Under the pieces are notes generated by a model. The model was not told the origin of the DNA. It saw nothing but the letters and a program-made list of their open reading frames with translations, and did not search any database. The translations under genes were made by a program, and so were the position numbers. 64,000 nt of DNA, from contig NC_088312.1 of NCBI RefSeq assembly GCF_910592395.1, positions 16,811,292-16,875,291 of the forward strand, in the 5' to 3' direction. Shown piece after piece: positions 10,922-24,779 of the stretch; position 1 is the stretch's first letter; each line of letters starts with the position of its first letter. The DNA is from Lineus longissimus. Taxonomy: Eukaryota; Nemertea; Pilidiophora; Heteronemertea; Lineidae.

Positions 10922-13491
10922 GACTCTGATTATTGTTTTCATTATTATCGTCATATTTATTTGTTTAGCTAGTGAATTATATACATTTGTTTTCATATTC
11001 TTTATGCGTATATATGATTAGGTATTATAAACGCCTATTATACTTTCGCTTAGTCGTAATATTCAGCTATATGGTTTCATTCACTCCGTCAAACCTTGAG
11101 TTTTATCGATAGGCATATCGTGATTTGATTGATTCCTTGTATCCTCATTCCTAGTATACAGTAATATATTGATACAATTACACTCATTATCGTCACATTT
11201 ATTTATTCACTCCGTCAAACCTTGAGTTTTATCGATAGGCATATTGTGATTTGATTTATTCCTAGTATCCTCATTCATAGTATCCTTATTATTATCGATT
11301 AAGTACAGTAATATCTTGATACAATCACACTCTGATTATTGTTTTCATTATTATCGTCATTTTTATTTGTTTATGTTGTGAATTATATACATTTGTTTTC
11401 ATGCGTATATAATGGTTACGTATTATAAACGCCTATTATACTGGTTTCATTCACTCCGGATTTGATTGATTCCTTGTATCCTCATTCCTAGTATCCATTA
11501 CCGATTAAGTACAGTAATATCTTGATACAATCACACTCTGATTATTGTTTTCATTATTATCGTCATATTTATTTGTTAAGGTAGTGAATTATATACATTT
11601 GTTTTCATATTCTTTATGCGTATATATGGTTAGGTATTATAAACGCCTATTATACTTTCGCTTAGTCGTAATATTCAGCTATATGGTTTCATTCACTCCG
11701 TCAAACCTTGAGTTTTATCGATAGGTATATTGTGATTTGATTGATTCCTAGTATCCTCATTCCTAGTATCCTCATTCCTAGTATCCTTATTATTATCGAT
11801 TAAGCACAGTAATATCTTGATACAATCACACTCTGATTATTGTTTTCATTATTATCGTCATATTTATTTGTTTATGTTGTCAATTATATACATTTGTTTT
11901 CATGCGTATATAATGGTTACGTATTATAAACGCCTATTATACTGGTTTCATTCACTCCGGATTTGATTGATTCCTTGTATCCTCATTCCTAGTATCCATT
12001 ACCGATTAAGTACAGTAATATCTTGATACAATCACACTCTGATTATTGTTTTCATTATTATCGTCATATTTATTTGTTTATGTTGTGAATTATATACATT
12101 TGTTTTCATGCGTATATAATGGTTACGCCTATTATACTGGTTTCATTCACTCCGGATTTGATTGATTCCTTGTATCCTCATTCCTAGTATCCATTACCGA
12201 TTAAGTACAGTAATATTTTGATACAATCACACTCTCATTATTGTTTTCATTATTATCGTCATATTTATTTGTTTAGGTAGTGAATTATATACATTTGTTT
12301 TCATATTCTATATGCGTATATATGGTTAGGTATTATAAACGCCTATTATACTTTCGCTTAGTCGTAATATTCAGCTATATGGTTTCATTCACTCCGTCAA
12401 ACCTTGAGTTTTATCGATAGGCATATTGTGATTTGATTGATTCCTAGTATCCTCATTCCTAGTATCCTTATTATTACCGATTAAGTACAGTAATATCTTG
12501 ATACAATCACATTCTGATTTTTGTTTTCATTATTATCGTCATATTTATTTGTTTATGTTGTGAATTATATACATTTGTTTTCATGCGTATATAATGGTTA
12601 CGTATTATAAACGCCTATTATACTGGTTTCATTCACTCCGGATTTGATTGATTCCTTGTATCCTCATTCCAAGTATCCATTACCGATTAAGTACAGTAAT
12701 ATCTTGATACAATCACACTCTGATTATTGTTTTCATTATTATCGTCATATTTATTTGTTTAGGTAGTGAATTATATACATTTGTTTTCATATTCTTTATG
12801 CGTATATATGGTTAGGTATTATAAACGCCTATTATACTTTCGCTTAGTCGTAATATTCAGCTATATGGTTTCATTCACTCCGTCAAACCTTGAGTTTTAT
12901 CGATAGGCATATTGTGATTTGATTGATTCCTAGGATCCTCATTCCTAGTATCCATTACCGATTAAGTACAGCAATATCTTGATACAATCACACTCTGATT
13001 ATTGTTTTCATTATTATCGTCATATTTATTTGTTTATGTTGTCAATTATATACATTTGTTTTCATGCGTATATAATGATTACGTATTATAAACGCCTATT
13101 ATACTGGTTTCATTCACTCCGGATTTGATTGATTCCTTGTATCCTCATTCCTAGTATCCATTACCGATTAAGTACAGTAATATCTTGATACAATCACACT
13201 CTGATTATTGTTTTCATTATTATCGTCATATTTATTTGTTAAGGTAGTGAATTATATACATTTGTTTTCATATTCTTTATGCGTATATATGGTTAAGTAT
13301 TATAAACGCCTATTATACTTTCGCTTAGTCGTAATATTCAGCTATATGGTTTCATTCACTCCGTCAAACCTTGAGTTTTATCGATAGGCATATTGTGATT
13401 TGATTGATTCCTGGTATCCTCATTCCTAGTATCCTCATTCCTAGTATCCTTATTATTACCGATTAAGTACAGTAATATCTTGATACAATCA

Positions 13492-13750
13492 CACTCTGAT
13501 TATTGTTTTCATTATTATCGTCATATTTATTTGTTTAGCTAGTGAATTATATACATTTGTTTTCATATTCTTTATGCGTATATATGATTAGGTATTATAA
13601 ACGCCTATTATACTTTCGCTTAGTCGTAATATTCAGCTATATGGTTTCATTCACTCCGTCAAACCTTGAGTTTTATCGATAGGCATATCGTGATTTGATT
13701 GATTCCTTGTATCCTCATTCCTAGTATACAGTAATATATTGATACAATTA
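13492..13750 (+). repeat. L monomer with 21-bp loss, 259t class, reference copy
   Basis: This L monomer loses 21 bp so that cctagta is joined directly to tacagtaatatattg. It also has catatcgtgatt in place of catattgtgatt, and a diverged 3' end reading caattacactcatt or caattgcactcatt. The class, including the 254- and 258-bp variants, appears 25 times complete plus a partial copy at 1-192. It is always followed by the 147-bp remnant class, so the two travel as one unit. Confidence 0.88.
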
Positions 13751-15446
13751 CACTCATTATCGTCACATTTATTTATTCACTCCGTCAAACCTTGAGTTTT
13801 ATCGATAGGCATATTGTGATTTGATTTATTCCTAGTATCCTCATTCATAGTATCCTTATTATTATCGATTAAGTACAGTAATATCTTGATACAATCACAC
13901 TCTGATTATTGTTTTCATTATTATCGTCATATTTATTTGTTTATGTTGTGAATTATATACATTTGTTTTCATGCGTATATAATGGTTACGTATTATAAAC
14001 GCCTATTATACTGGTTTCATTCACTCCGGATTTGATTGATTCCTTGTATCCTCATTCCTAGTATCCATTACCGATTAAGTACAGTAATATCTTGATACAA
14101 TCACACTCTGATTATTGTTTTCATTATTATCGTCATATTTATTTGTTTAGGTAGTGAATTATATACATTTGTTTTCATATTCTTTATGCGTATATATGGT
14201 ATTATAAGCGCCTATTATACTTTCGCTTAGTCGTAATATTCAGCTATATGGTTTCATTCACTCCGTCAAACCTTGAGTTTTATCGGTAGGCATATTGTGA
14301 TTTGATTGATTCCTTGTATCCTCATTCCTAGTATCCTTATTATTACCGATTAAGTACAGGAATATCTTGATACAATCACACTCTGATTATTGTTTTCATT
14401 ATTATCATCATATTTATTTGTTTAGGTAGTGAATTATATACATTTGTTTTCATATTCTTTATGCGTATATATGTTTAGGTATTATAAACGCCTATTATAC
14501 TTTCGCTTAGTCGTAATATTCAGCTATATGGTTTCATTCACTCCGTCAAACCTTGAGTTTTATCGATAGGCATATTGTGATTTGATTGATTCCTAGTATC
14601 CTCATTCCTAGTATCCATTACCGATTAAGTACAGTAATATCTTGATACAATCACACTCTGATTATTGTTTTCATTATTATCGTCATATTTATTTGTTTAG
14701 GTAGTGAATTATATACATTTGTTTTCATATTCTTTATGCGTATATATGGTTAGGTATTATAAACGCCTATTATACTTTCGCTTAGTCGTAATATTCAGCT
14801 ATATGGTTTCATTCACTCCGTCAAACCTTGAGTTTTATCGATAGGTATATTGTGATTTGATTGATTCCTAGTATCCTCATTCCTAGTATCCTCATTCCTA
14901 GTATCCTTATTATTATCGATTAAGCACAGTAATATCTTGATACAATCACACTCTGATTATTGTTTTCATTATTATCGTCATATTTATTTGTTTATGTTGT
15001 CAATTATATACATTTGTTTTCATGCGTATATAATGGTTACGTATTATAAACGCCTATTATACTGGTTTCATTCACTCCGGATTTGATTGATTTTTATCGA
15101 TAGGCATATTGTGATTTGATTGATTCCTAGTATCCTCATTCCTAGTATCCTCATTCCTAGTATCCTTATTATTATCGATTAAGCACAGTAATATCTTGAT
15201 ACAATCACACTCTGATTATTGTTTTCATTATTATCGTCATATTTATTTGTTTATGTTGTCAATTATATACATTTGTTTTCATGCGTATATAATGGTTACG
15301 CCTATTATACTGGTTTCATTCACTCCGGATTTGATTGATTCCTTGTATCCTCATTCCTAGTATCCATTACCGATTAAGTACAGTAATATCTTGATACAAT
15401 CACACTCTGATTATTGTTTTCATTATTATCGTCATATTTATTTGTT
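13559..15446 (+). repeat. Downstream copy of the left-edge segment
   Basis: Colinear with 1-1888 at a constant offset of 13,558 bp. It includes the last 259s chimera in the window (14949-15207). Its 3' boundary falls inside an L monomer at 15446. Confidence 0.88.
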
Positions 15447-15682
15447 AAGGTAGTGAATTATATACATTTGTTTTCATATTCTTTATGCGTATATATGGTT
15501 AAGTATTATAAACGCCTATTATACTTTCGCTTAGTCGTAATATTCAGCTATATGGTTTCATTCACTACGTCAAACCTTGAGTTTTATCGATAGGCATATT
15601 GTGATTTGATTGATTCCTAGTATCCTCATTCCTAGTATCCTTATTATTACCGATTAAGTACAGTAATATCTTGATACAATCA

Positions 15683-18479
15683 CACTGATTATTGTTTTCA
15701 TTATTATCGTCATTTTTATTTGTTTATGTTGTGAATTATATACATTTGTTTTCATGCGTATATAATGGTTACGTATTATAAACGCCTATTATACTGGTTT
15801 CATTCACTCCGGATTTGATTGATTCCTTGTATCCTCATTCCAAGTATCCATTACCGATTAAGTACAGTAATATCTTGATACAATCACACTCTGATTATTG
15901 TTTTCATTATTATCGTCATATTTATTTGTTTAGCTAGTGAATTATATACATTTGTTTTCATATTCTTTATGCGTATATATGATTAGGTATTATAAACGCC
16001 TATTATACTTTCGCTTAGTCGTAATATTCAGCTATATGGTTTCATTCACTCCGTCAAACCTTGAGTTTTATCGATAGGCATATCGTGATTTGATTGATTC
16101 CTTGTATCCTCATTCCTAGTATACAGTAATATATTGATACAATTACACTCATTATCGTCACATTTATTTATTCACTCCGTCAAACCTTGAGTTTTATCGA
16201 TAGGCATATTGTGATTTGATTTATTCCTAGTATCCTCATTCATAGTATCATTATTATCGATTAAGTACAGTAATATCTTGATACAATCACACTCTGATTA
16301 TTGTTTTCATTATTATCGTCATATTTATTTGTTTATGTTGTGAATTATATACATTTGTTTTCATGCGTATATAATGGTTACGTATTATAAACGCCTATTA
16401 TACTGGTTTCATTCACTCCGGATTTGATTGATTCCTTGTATCCTCATTCCTAGTATCCATTACCGATTAAGTACAGTAATATCTTGATACAATCACACTC
16501 TGATTATTGTTTTCATTATTATCGTCATATTTATTTGTTTAGGTAGTGAATTATATACATTTGTTTTCATATTCTTTATGCGTATATATGGTATTATAAA
16601 CGCCTATTATACTTTCGCTTAGTCGTAATATTCAGCTATATGGTTTCATTCACTCCGTCAAACCTTGAGTTTTATCGATAGGCATATCGTGATTTGATTG
16701 ATTCCTTGTATCCTCATTCCTAGTATACAGTAATATATTGATACAATTACACTCATTATCGTCACATTTATTTATTCACTCCGTCAAACCTTGAGTTTTA
16801 TCGATAGGCATATTGTGATTTGATTTATTCCTAGTATCCTCATTCATAGTATCCTTATTATTATCGATTAAGTACAGTAATATCTTGATACAATCACACT
16901 CTGATTATTGTTTTCATTATTATCGTCATATTTATTTGTTTATGTTGTGAATTATATACATTTGTTTTCATGCGTATATAATGGTTACGTATTATAAACG
17001 CCTATTATACTGGTTTCATTCACTCCGGATTTGATTGATTCCTTGTATCCTCATTCCTAGTATCCATTACCGATTAAGTACAGTAATATCTTGATACAAT
17101 CACACTCTGATTATTGTTTTCATTATTATCGTCATATTTATTTGTTAAGGTAGTGAATTATATACATTTGTTTTCATATTCTTTATGCGTATATATGGTT
17201 AGGTATTATAAACGCCTATTATACTTTCGCTTAGTCGTAATATTCAGCTATATGGTTTCATTCACTCCGTCAAACCTTGAGTTTTATCGATAGGTATATT
17301 GTGATTTGATTGATTCCTAGTATCCTCATTCCTAGTATCCTCATTCCTAGTATCCTTATTATTATCGATTAAGCACAGTAATATCTTGATACAATCACAC
17401 TCTGATTATTGTTTTCATTATTATCGTCATATTTATTTGTTTATGTTGTCAATTATATACATTTGTTTTCATGCGTGTATAATGGTTACGTATTATAAAC
17501 GCCTATTATACTGGTTTCATTCACTCCGGATTTGATTGATTCCTTGTATCCTCATTCCTAGTATCCATTACCGATTAAGTACAGTAATATCTTGATACAA
17601 TCACACTCTGATTATTGTTTTCATTATTATCGTCATATTTATTTGTTTATGTTGTGAATTATATACATTTGTTTTCATGGGTATATAATGGTTACGCCTA
17701 TTATACTGGTTTCATTCACTCCGGATTTGATTGATTCCTTGTATCCTCATTCCTAGTATCCATTACCGATTAAGTACAGTAATATTTTGATACAATCACA
17801 CTCTCATTATTGTTTTCATTATTATCGTCATATTTATTTGTTTAGGTAGTGAATTATATACATTTGTTTTCATATTCTATATGCGTATATATGGTTAGGT
17901 ATTATAAACGCCTATTATACTTTCGCTTAGTCGTAATATTCAGCTATATGGTTTCATTCACTCCGTCAAACCTTGAGTTTTATCGATAGGCATATTGTGA
18001 TTTGATTGATTCCTAGTATCCTCATTCCTAGTATCCTTATTATTACCGATTAAGTACAGTAATATCTTGATACAATCACAATCTGATTATTGTTTTCATT
18101 ATTATCGTCATATTTATTTGTTTATGTTGTGAATTATATACATTTGTTTTCATGCGTATATAATGGTTACGTATTATAAACGCCTATTATACTGGTTTCA
18201 TTCACTCCGGATTTGATTGATTCCTTGTATCCTCATTCCTAGTATCCATTACCGATTAAGTACAGTAATATCTTGATACAATCACACTCTGATTATTGTT
18301 TTCATTATTATCGTCATATTTATTTGTTTATGTTGTGAATTATATACATTTGTTTTCATGCGTATATAATGGTTACACCTATTATACTGGTTTCATTCAC
18401 TCCGGATTTGATTGATTCCTTGTATCCTCATTCCTAGTATCCATTACCGATTAAGTACAGTAATATCTTGATACAATCA
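15683..18479 (+). repeat. Gamma head module, copy 1 (2,797 bp)
   Basis: Monomers: 204, 259t, 144, 206, 254, 147, 206, 295, 206, 195, 280, 206, 195. It opens with a monomer whose phase mark has lost two bases (cactgatt). It contains the 144-bp remnant, the 254-bp 259t variant, and gcgtgtataatgg near 17475. It lacks three substitutions that copies 2 and 3 share. Confidence 0.88.
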
Positions 18480-21265
18480 CACTCTGATTATTGTTTTCAT
18501 TATTATCGTCATATTTATTTGTTTATGTTGTGAATTATATACATTTGTTTTCATGCGTATATAATGGTTACGTATTATAAACGCCTATTATACTGGTTTC
18601 ATTCACTCCGGATTTGATTGATTCCTTGTATCCTCATTCCTAGTATCCATTACCGATTAAGTACAGTAATATCTTGATACAATCACACTCTGATTATTGT
18701 TTTCATTATTATCGTCATATTTATTTGTTTAGGTAGTGAATTATATACATTTGTTTTCATATTCTTTATGCGTATATATGGTATTATAAACGCCTATTAT
18801 ACTTTCGCTTAGTCGTAATATTCAGCTATATGGTTTGATTCACTCCGTCAAACCTTGAGTTTTATCGGTAGGCATATTGTGATTTGATTGATTCCTTGTA
18901 TCCTCATTCCTAGTATCCTTATTATTACCGATTAAGTACAGGAATATCTTGATACAATCACACTCTGATTATTGTTTTCATTATTATCGTCATATTTATT
19001 TGTTAAGGTAGTGAATTATATACATTTGTTTTCATATTCTTTATGCGTATATATGGTTAAGTATTATAAACGCCTATTATACTTTCGCTTAGTCGTAATA
19101 TTCAGCTATATGGTTTCATTCACTCCGTCAAACCTTGAGTTTTATCGGTAGGCATATTGTGATTTGATTGATTCCTTGTATCCTCATTCCTAGTATCCTT
19201 ATTATTACCGATTAAGTACAGGAATATCTTGATACAATCACACTCTGATTATTGTTTTCATTATTATCGTCATATTTATTTGTTTATGTAGTGAATTATA
19301 TACATTTGTTTTCATATTCTTTATGCGTATATATGTTTAGGTATTATAAACGCCTATTATACTTTCGCTTAGTCGTAATATTCAGCTATATGGTTTCATT
19401 CACTCCGTCAAACCTTGAGTTTTATCGATAGGCATATTGTGATTTGATTGATTCCTAGTATCCTCATTCCTAGTATCCTTATTATTACCGATTAAGTACA
19501 GTAATATCTTGATACAATCACACTCTGATTATTGTTTTCATTATTATCGTCATTTTTATTTGTTTATGTTGTGAATTATATACATTTGTTTTCATGCGTA
19601 TATAATGGTTACGTATTATAAACGCCTATTATACTGGTTTCATTCACTCCGGATTTGATTGATTCCTTGTATCCTCATTCCAAGTATCCATTACCGATTA
19701 AGTACAGTAATATCTTGATACAATCACACTCTGATTATTGTTTTCATTATTATCGTCATATTTATTTGTTTAGCTAGTGAATTATATACATTTGTTTTCA
19801 TATTCTTTATGCGTATATATGATTAGGTATTATAAACGCCTATTATACTTTCGCTTAGTCGTAATATTCAGCTATATGGTTTCATTCACTCCGTCAAACC
19901 TTGAGTTTTATCGATAGGCATATTGTGATTTGATTGATTCCTAGTATCCTCATTCCTAGTATCCTTATTATTACCGATTAAGTACAGTAATATCTTGATA
20001 CAATCACACTCTGATTATTGTTTTCATTATTATCGTCATTTTTATTTGTTTATGTTGTGAATTATATACATTTGTTTTCATGCGTATATAATGGTTACGT
20101 ATTATAAACGCCTATTATACTGGTTTCATTCACTCCGGATTTGATTGATTCCTTGTATCCTCATTCCAAGTATCCATTACCGATTAAGTACAGTAATATC
20201 TTGATACAATCACACTCTGATTATTGTTTTCATTATTATCGTCATATTTATTTGTTTAGCTAGTGAATTATATACATTTGTTTTCATATTCTTTATGCGT
20301 ATATATGATTAGGTATTATAAACGCCTATTATACTTTCGCTTAGTCGTAATATTCAGCTATATGGTTTCATTCACTCCGTCAAACCTTGAGTTTTATCGA
20401 TAGGCATATTGTGATTTGATTGATTCCTAGTATCCTCATTCCTAGTATCCTTATTATTACCGATTAAGTACAGTAATATCTTGATACAATCACAATCTGA
20501 TTATTGTTTTCATTATTATCGTCATATTTATTTGTTTATGTTGTGAATTATATACATTTGTTTTCATGCGTAAATAATGGTTACGTATTATAAACGCCTA
20601 TTATACTGGTTTCATTCACTCCGGATTTGATTGATTCCTTGTATCCTCATTCCTAGTATCCATTACCGATTAAGTACAGTAATATCTTGATACAATCACA
20701 CTCTGATTATTGTTTTCATTATTATCGTCATATTTATTTGTTAAGGTAGTGAATTATATACATTTGTTTTCATATTCTTTATGCGTATATATGGTTAGGT
20801 ATTATAAACGCCTATTATACTTTCGCTTAGTCGTAATATTCAGCTATATGGTTTCATTCACTCCGTCAAACCTTGAGTTTTATCGATAGGTATATTGTGA
20901 TTTGATTGATTCCTAGTATCCTCATTCCTAGTATCCTCATTCCTAGTATCCTTATTATTATCGATTAAGCACAGTAATATCTTGATACAATCACACTCTG
21001 ATTATTGTTTTCATTATTATCGTCATATTTATTTGTTTATGTTGTCAATTATATACATTTGTTTTCATGCGTATATAATGGTTACGTATTATAAACGCCT
21101 ATTATACTTTCGCTTAGTCGTAATATTCAGCTATATGGTTTCATTCACTCCGTCAAACCTTGAGTTTTATCGATAGGCATATTGTGATTTGATTGATTCC
21201 TTGTATCCTCATTCCTAGTATCCTTATTATTACCGATTAAGTACAGTAATATCTTGATACAATCA
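18480..21265 (+). repeat. Core plus tail module with an extra 486-bp dimer (2,786 bp)
   Basis: Monomers: 206, 275, 280, 280 (core), then 206, 280, 206, 280, 206, 295, 272. It has one more 280+206 dimer than the standard tail. The final 272-bp monomer (20994-21265) is an S-to-L chimera containing a 64-codon open frame that I reject as a gene. Confidence 0.88.
20994..21265 (+). repeat. 272-bp S-to-L chimeric monomer, copy 1
   Basis: The front half is S (catgcgtatataatggttacg) and the back half is L (tatactttcgcttagtcg). The switch lies within the shared tattataaacgcctattat word. A g-to-c change (ttgtcaatt for ttgtgaatt) removes a tga stop in one frame. Together with the L back half this leaves a 195-bp open frame from 20982 to 21176. 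The frame starts at ttg, 12 bp before the phase mark, and has no independent sign of coding. The copies at 26602, 34098, 40236, 47365, 51494, 56405 and 60805 have the same structure. Confidence 0.88.
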
Positions 21266-24200
21266 CACTCTGATTATTGTTTTCATTATTATCGTCATTT
21301 TTATTTGTTTATGTTGTGAATTATATACATTTGTTTTCATGCGTATATAATGGTTACGTATTATAAACGCCTATTATACTGGTTTCATTCACTCCGGATT
21401 TGATTGATTCCTTGTATCCTCATTCCAAGTATCCATTACCGATTAAGTACAGTAATATCTTGATACAATCACACTCTGATTATTGTTTTCATTATTATCG
21501 TCATATTTATTTGTTTAGCTAGTGAATTATATACATTTGTTTTCATATTCTTTATGCGTATATATGATTAGGTATTATAAACGCCTATTATACTTTCGCT
21601 TAGTCGTAATATTCAGCTATATGGTTTCATTCACTCCGTCAAACCTTGAGTTTTATCGATAGGCATATCGTGATTTGATTGATTCCTTGTATCCTCATTC
21701 CTAGTATACAGTAATATATTGATACAATTGCACTCATTATCGTCACATTTATTTATTCACTCCGTCAAACCTTGAGTTTTATCGATAGGCATATTGTGAT
21801 TTGATTTATTCCTAGTATCCTCATTCATAGTATCCTTATTATTATCGATTAAGTACAGTAATATCTTGATACAATCACACTCTGATTATTGTTTTCATTA
21901 TTATCGTCATATTTATTTGTTTATGTAGTGAATTATATACATTTGTTTTCATATTCTTTATGCGTATATATGTTTAGGTATTATAAACGCCTATTATACT
22001 TTCGCTTAGTCGTAATATTCAGCTATATGGTTTCATTCACTCCGTCAAACCTTGAGTTTTATCGATAGGCATATTGTGATTTGATTGATTCCTAGTATCC
22101 TCATTCCTAGTATCCTTATTATTACCGATTAAGTACAGTAATATCTTGATACAATCACACTCTGATTATTGTTTTCATTATTATCGTCATTTTTATTTGT
22201 TTATGTTGTGAATTATATACATTTGTTTTCATGCGTATATAATGGTTACGTATTATAAACGCCTATTATACTGGTTTCATTCACTCCGGATTTGATTGAT
22301 TCCTTGTATCCTCATTCCAAGTATCCATTACCGATTAAGTACAGTAATATCTTGATACAATCACACTCTGATTATTGTTTTCATTATTATCGTCATATTT
22401 ATTTGTTTAGCTAGTGAATTATATACATTTGTTTTCATATTCTTTATGCGTATATATGATTAGGTATTATAAACGCCTATTATACTTTCGCTTAGTCGTA
22501 ATATTCAGCTATATGGTTTCATTCACTCCGTCAAACCTTGAGTTTTATCGATAGGCATATCGTGATTTGATTGATTCCTTGTATCCTCATTCATAGTATA
22601 CAGTAATATATTGATACAATTGCACTCATTATCGTCACATTTATTTATTCACTCCGTCAAACCTTGAGTTTTATCGATAGGCATATTGTGATTTGATTTA
22701 TTCCTAGTATCCTCATTCATAGTATCCTTATTATTATCGATTAAGTACAGTAATATCTTGATACAATCACACTCTGATTATTGTTTTCATTATTATCGTC
22801 ATATTTATTTGTTTATGTTGTGAATTATATACATTTGTTTTCATGCGTATATAATGGTTACGTATTATAAACGCCTATTATACTGGTTTCATTCACTCCG
22901 GATTTGATTGATTCCTTGTATCCTCATTCCTAGTATCCATTACCGATTAAGTACAGTAATATCTTGATACAATCACACTCTGATTATTGTTTTCATTATT
23001 ATCGTCATATTTATTTGTTTATGTTGTGAATTATATACATTTGTTTTCATGCGTATATAATGGTTACGCCTATTATACTGGTTTCATTCACTCCGGATTT
23101 GATTGATTCCTTGTATCCTCATTCCTAGTATCCATTACCGATTAAGTACAGTAATATCTTGATACAATCACACTCTGATTATTGTTTTCATTATTATCGT
23201 CATATTTATTTGTTTATGTTGTGAATTATATACATTTGTTTTCATGCGTATATAATGGTTACGCCTATTATACTGGTTTCATTCACTCCGGATTTGATTG
23301 ATTCCTTGTATCCTCATTCCTAGTATCCATTACCGATTAAGTACAGTAATATCTTGATACAATCACACTCTGATTATTGTTTTCATTATTATCGTCATAT
23401 TTATTTGTTTATGTTGTGAATTATATACATTTGTTTTCATGCGTATATAATGGTTACGTATTATAAACGCCTATTATACTGGTTTCATTCACTCCGGATT
23501 TGATTGATTCCTTGTATCCTCATTCCAAGTATCCATTACCGATTAAGTACAGTAATATCTTGATACAATCACACTCTGATTATTGTTTTCATTATTATCG
23601 TCATATTTATTTGTTTAGCTAGTGAATTATATACATTTGTTTTCATATTCTTTATGCGTATATATGATTAGGTATTATAAACGCCTATTATACTTTCGCT
23701 TAGTCGTAATATTCAGCTATATGGTTTCATTCACTCCGTCAAACCTTGAGTTTTATCGATAGGCATATCGTGATTTGATTGATTCCTTGTATCCTCATTC
23801 ATAGTATACAGTAATATATTGATACAATTGCACTCATTATCGTCACATTTATTTATTCACTCCGTCAAACCTTGAGTTTTATCGATAGGCATATTGTGAT
23901 TTGATTTATTCCTAGTATCCTCATTCATAGTATCCTTATTATTATCGATTAAGTACAGTAATATCTTGATACAATCACACTCTGATTATTGTTTTCATTA
24001 TTATCGTCATATTTATTTGTTTATGTTGTGAATTATATACATTTGTTTTCATGCGTATATAATGGTTACGTATTATAAACGCCTATTATACTGGTTTCAT
24101 TCACTCCGGATTTGATTGATTCCTTGTATCCTCATTCCTAGTATCCATTACCGATTAAGTACAGTAATATCTTGATACAATCACACTCTGATTATTGTTT

Positions 24201-24573
24201 TCATTATTATCGTCATATTTATTTGTTTATGTTGTGAATTATATACATTTGTTTTCATGCGTATATAATGGTTACGCCTATTATACTGGTTTCATTCACT
24301 CCGGATTTGATTGATTCCTTGTATCCTCATTCCTAGTATCCATTACCGATTAAGTACAGTAATATCTTGATACAATCACACTCTGATTATTGTTTTCATT
24401 ATTATCGTCATATTTATTTGTTTATGTTGTGAATTATATACATTTGTTTTCATGCGTATATAATGGTTACGCCTATTATACTGGTTTCATTCACTCCGGA
24501 TTTGATTGATTCCTTGTATCCTCATTCCTAGTATCCATTACCGATTAAGTACAGTAATATCTTGATACAATCA
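21266..24573 (+). repeat. Beta head module with 1,208-bp tandem duplication
   Basis: Monomers: 206, 259t, 147, 280, 206, 259t, 147, 206, 195, 195 (standard beta, 2,100 bp, 21266-23365), followed by 206, 259t, 147, 206, 195, 195. The added part repeats the second half of beta. Confidence 0.87.
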
Positions 24574-24779
24574 CACTCTGATTATTGTTTTCATTATTAT
24601 CGTCATATTTATTTGTTTATGTTGTGAATTATATACATTTGTTTTCATGCGTATATAATGGTTACGTATTATAAACGCCTATTATACTGGTTTCATTCAC
24701 TCCGGATTTGATTGATTCCTTGTATCCTCATTCCTAGTATCCATTACCGATTAAGTACAGTAATATCTTGATACAATCA
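22364..24779 (+). repeat. 1,208-bp tandem duplication (two units)
   Basis: Units are 22364-23571 and 23572-24779, each 259t, 147, 206, 195, 195, 206 with identical lengths. The only difference I found is in the last monomer (ccaagtatcc in the first, cctagtatcc in the second). It lies where the second unit runs into the following core module. This is a very recent duplication by the sequence itself. Confidence 0.87.

Larger units (their letters stand above)
10922..15682 (+). repeat. Transition zone between HOR-A and modular array
   Basis: Monomer order is 259t, 147, 206, 295, 206, 195, 280, 206, 275, 206, 295, 259t, 147, 206, 275, 275, 295, 259s, 195, 280. The part from 11181 to 12715 is colinear with 16750-18284 in the first gamma module (constant offset 5,569). 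The part from 13559 copies the left edge. It starts with a private base, cagactctg at 10920-10928. No repeating unit of its own is visible, so it reads as a patchwork of the two flanking domains. Confidence 0.82.

Noticed and set aside
20982-21176. 64-residue open reading frame, with seven near-identical copies at 26590, 34086, 40224, 47353, 51482, 56393 and 60793
   Set aside because: It begins at a ttg codon inside the repeat and consists wholly of satellite sequence that is closed by stops in the related S and 259s monomers. Its conservation is explained by DNA-level duplication of the whole module. There is no sign of codon bias, promoter or known domain.
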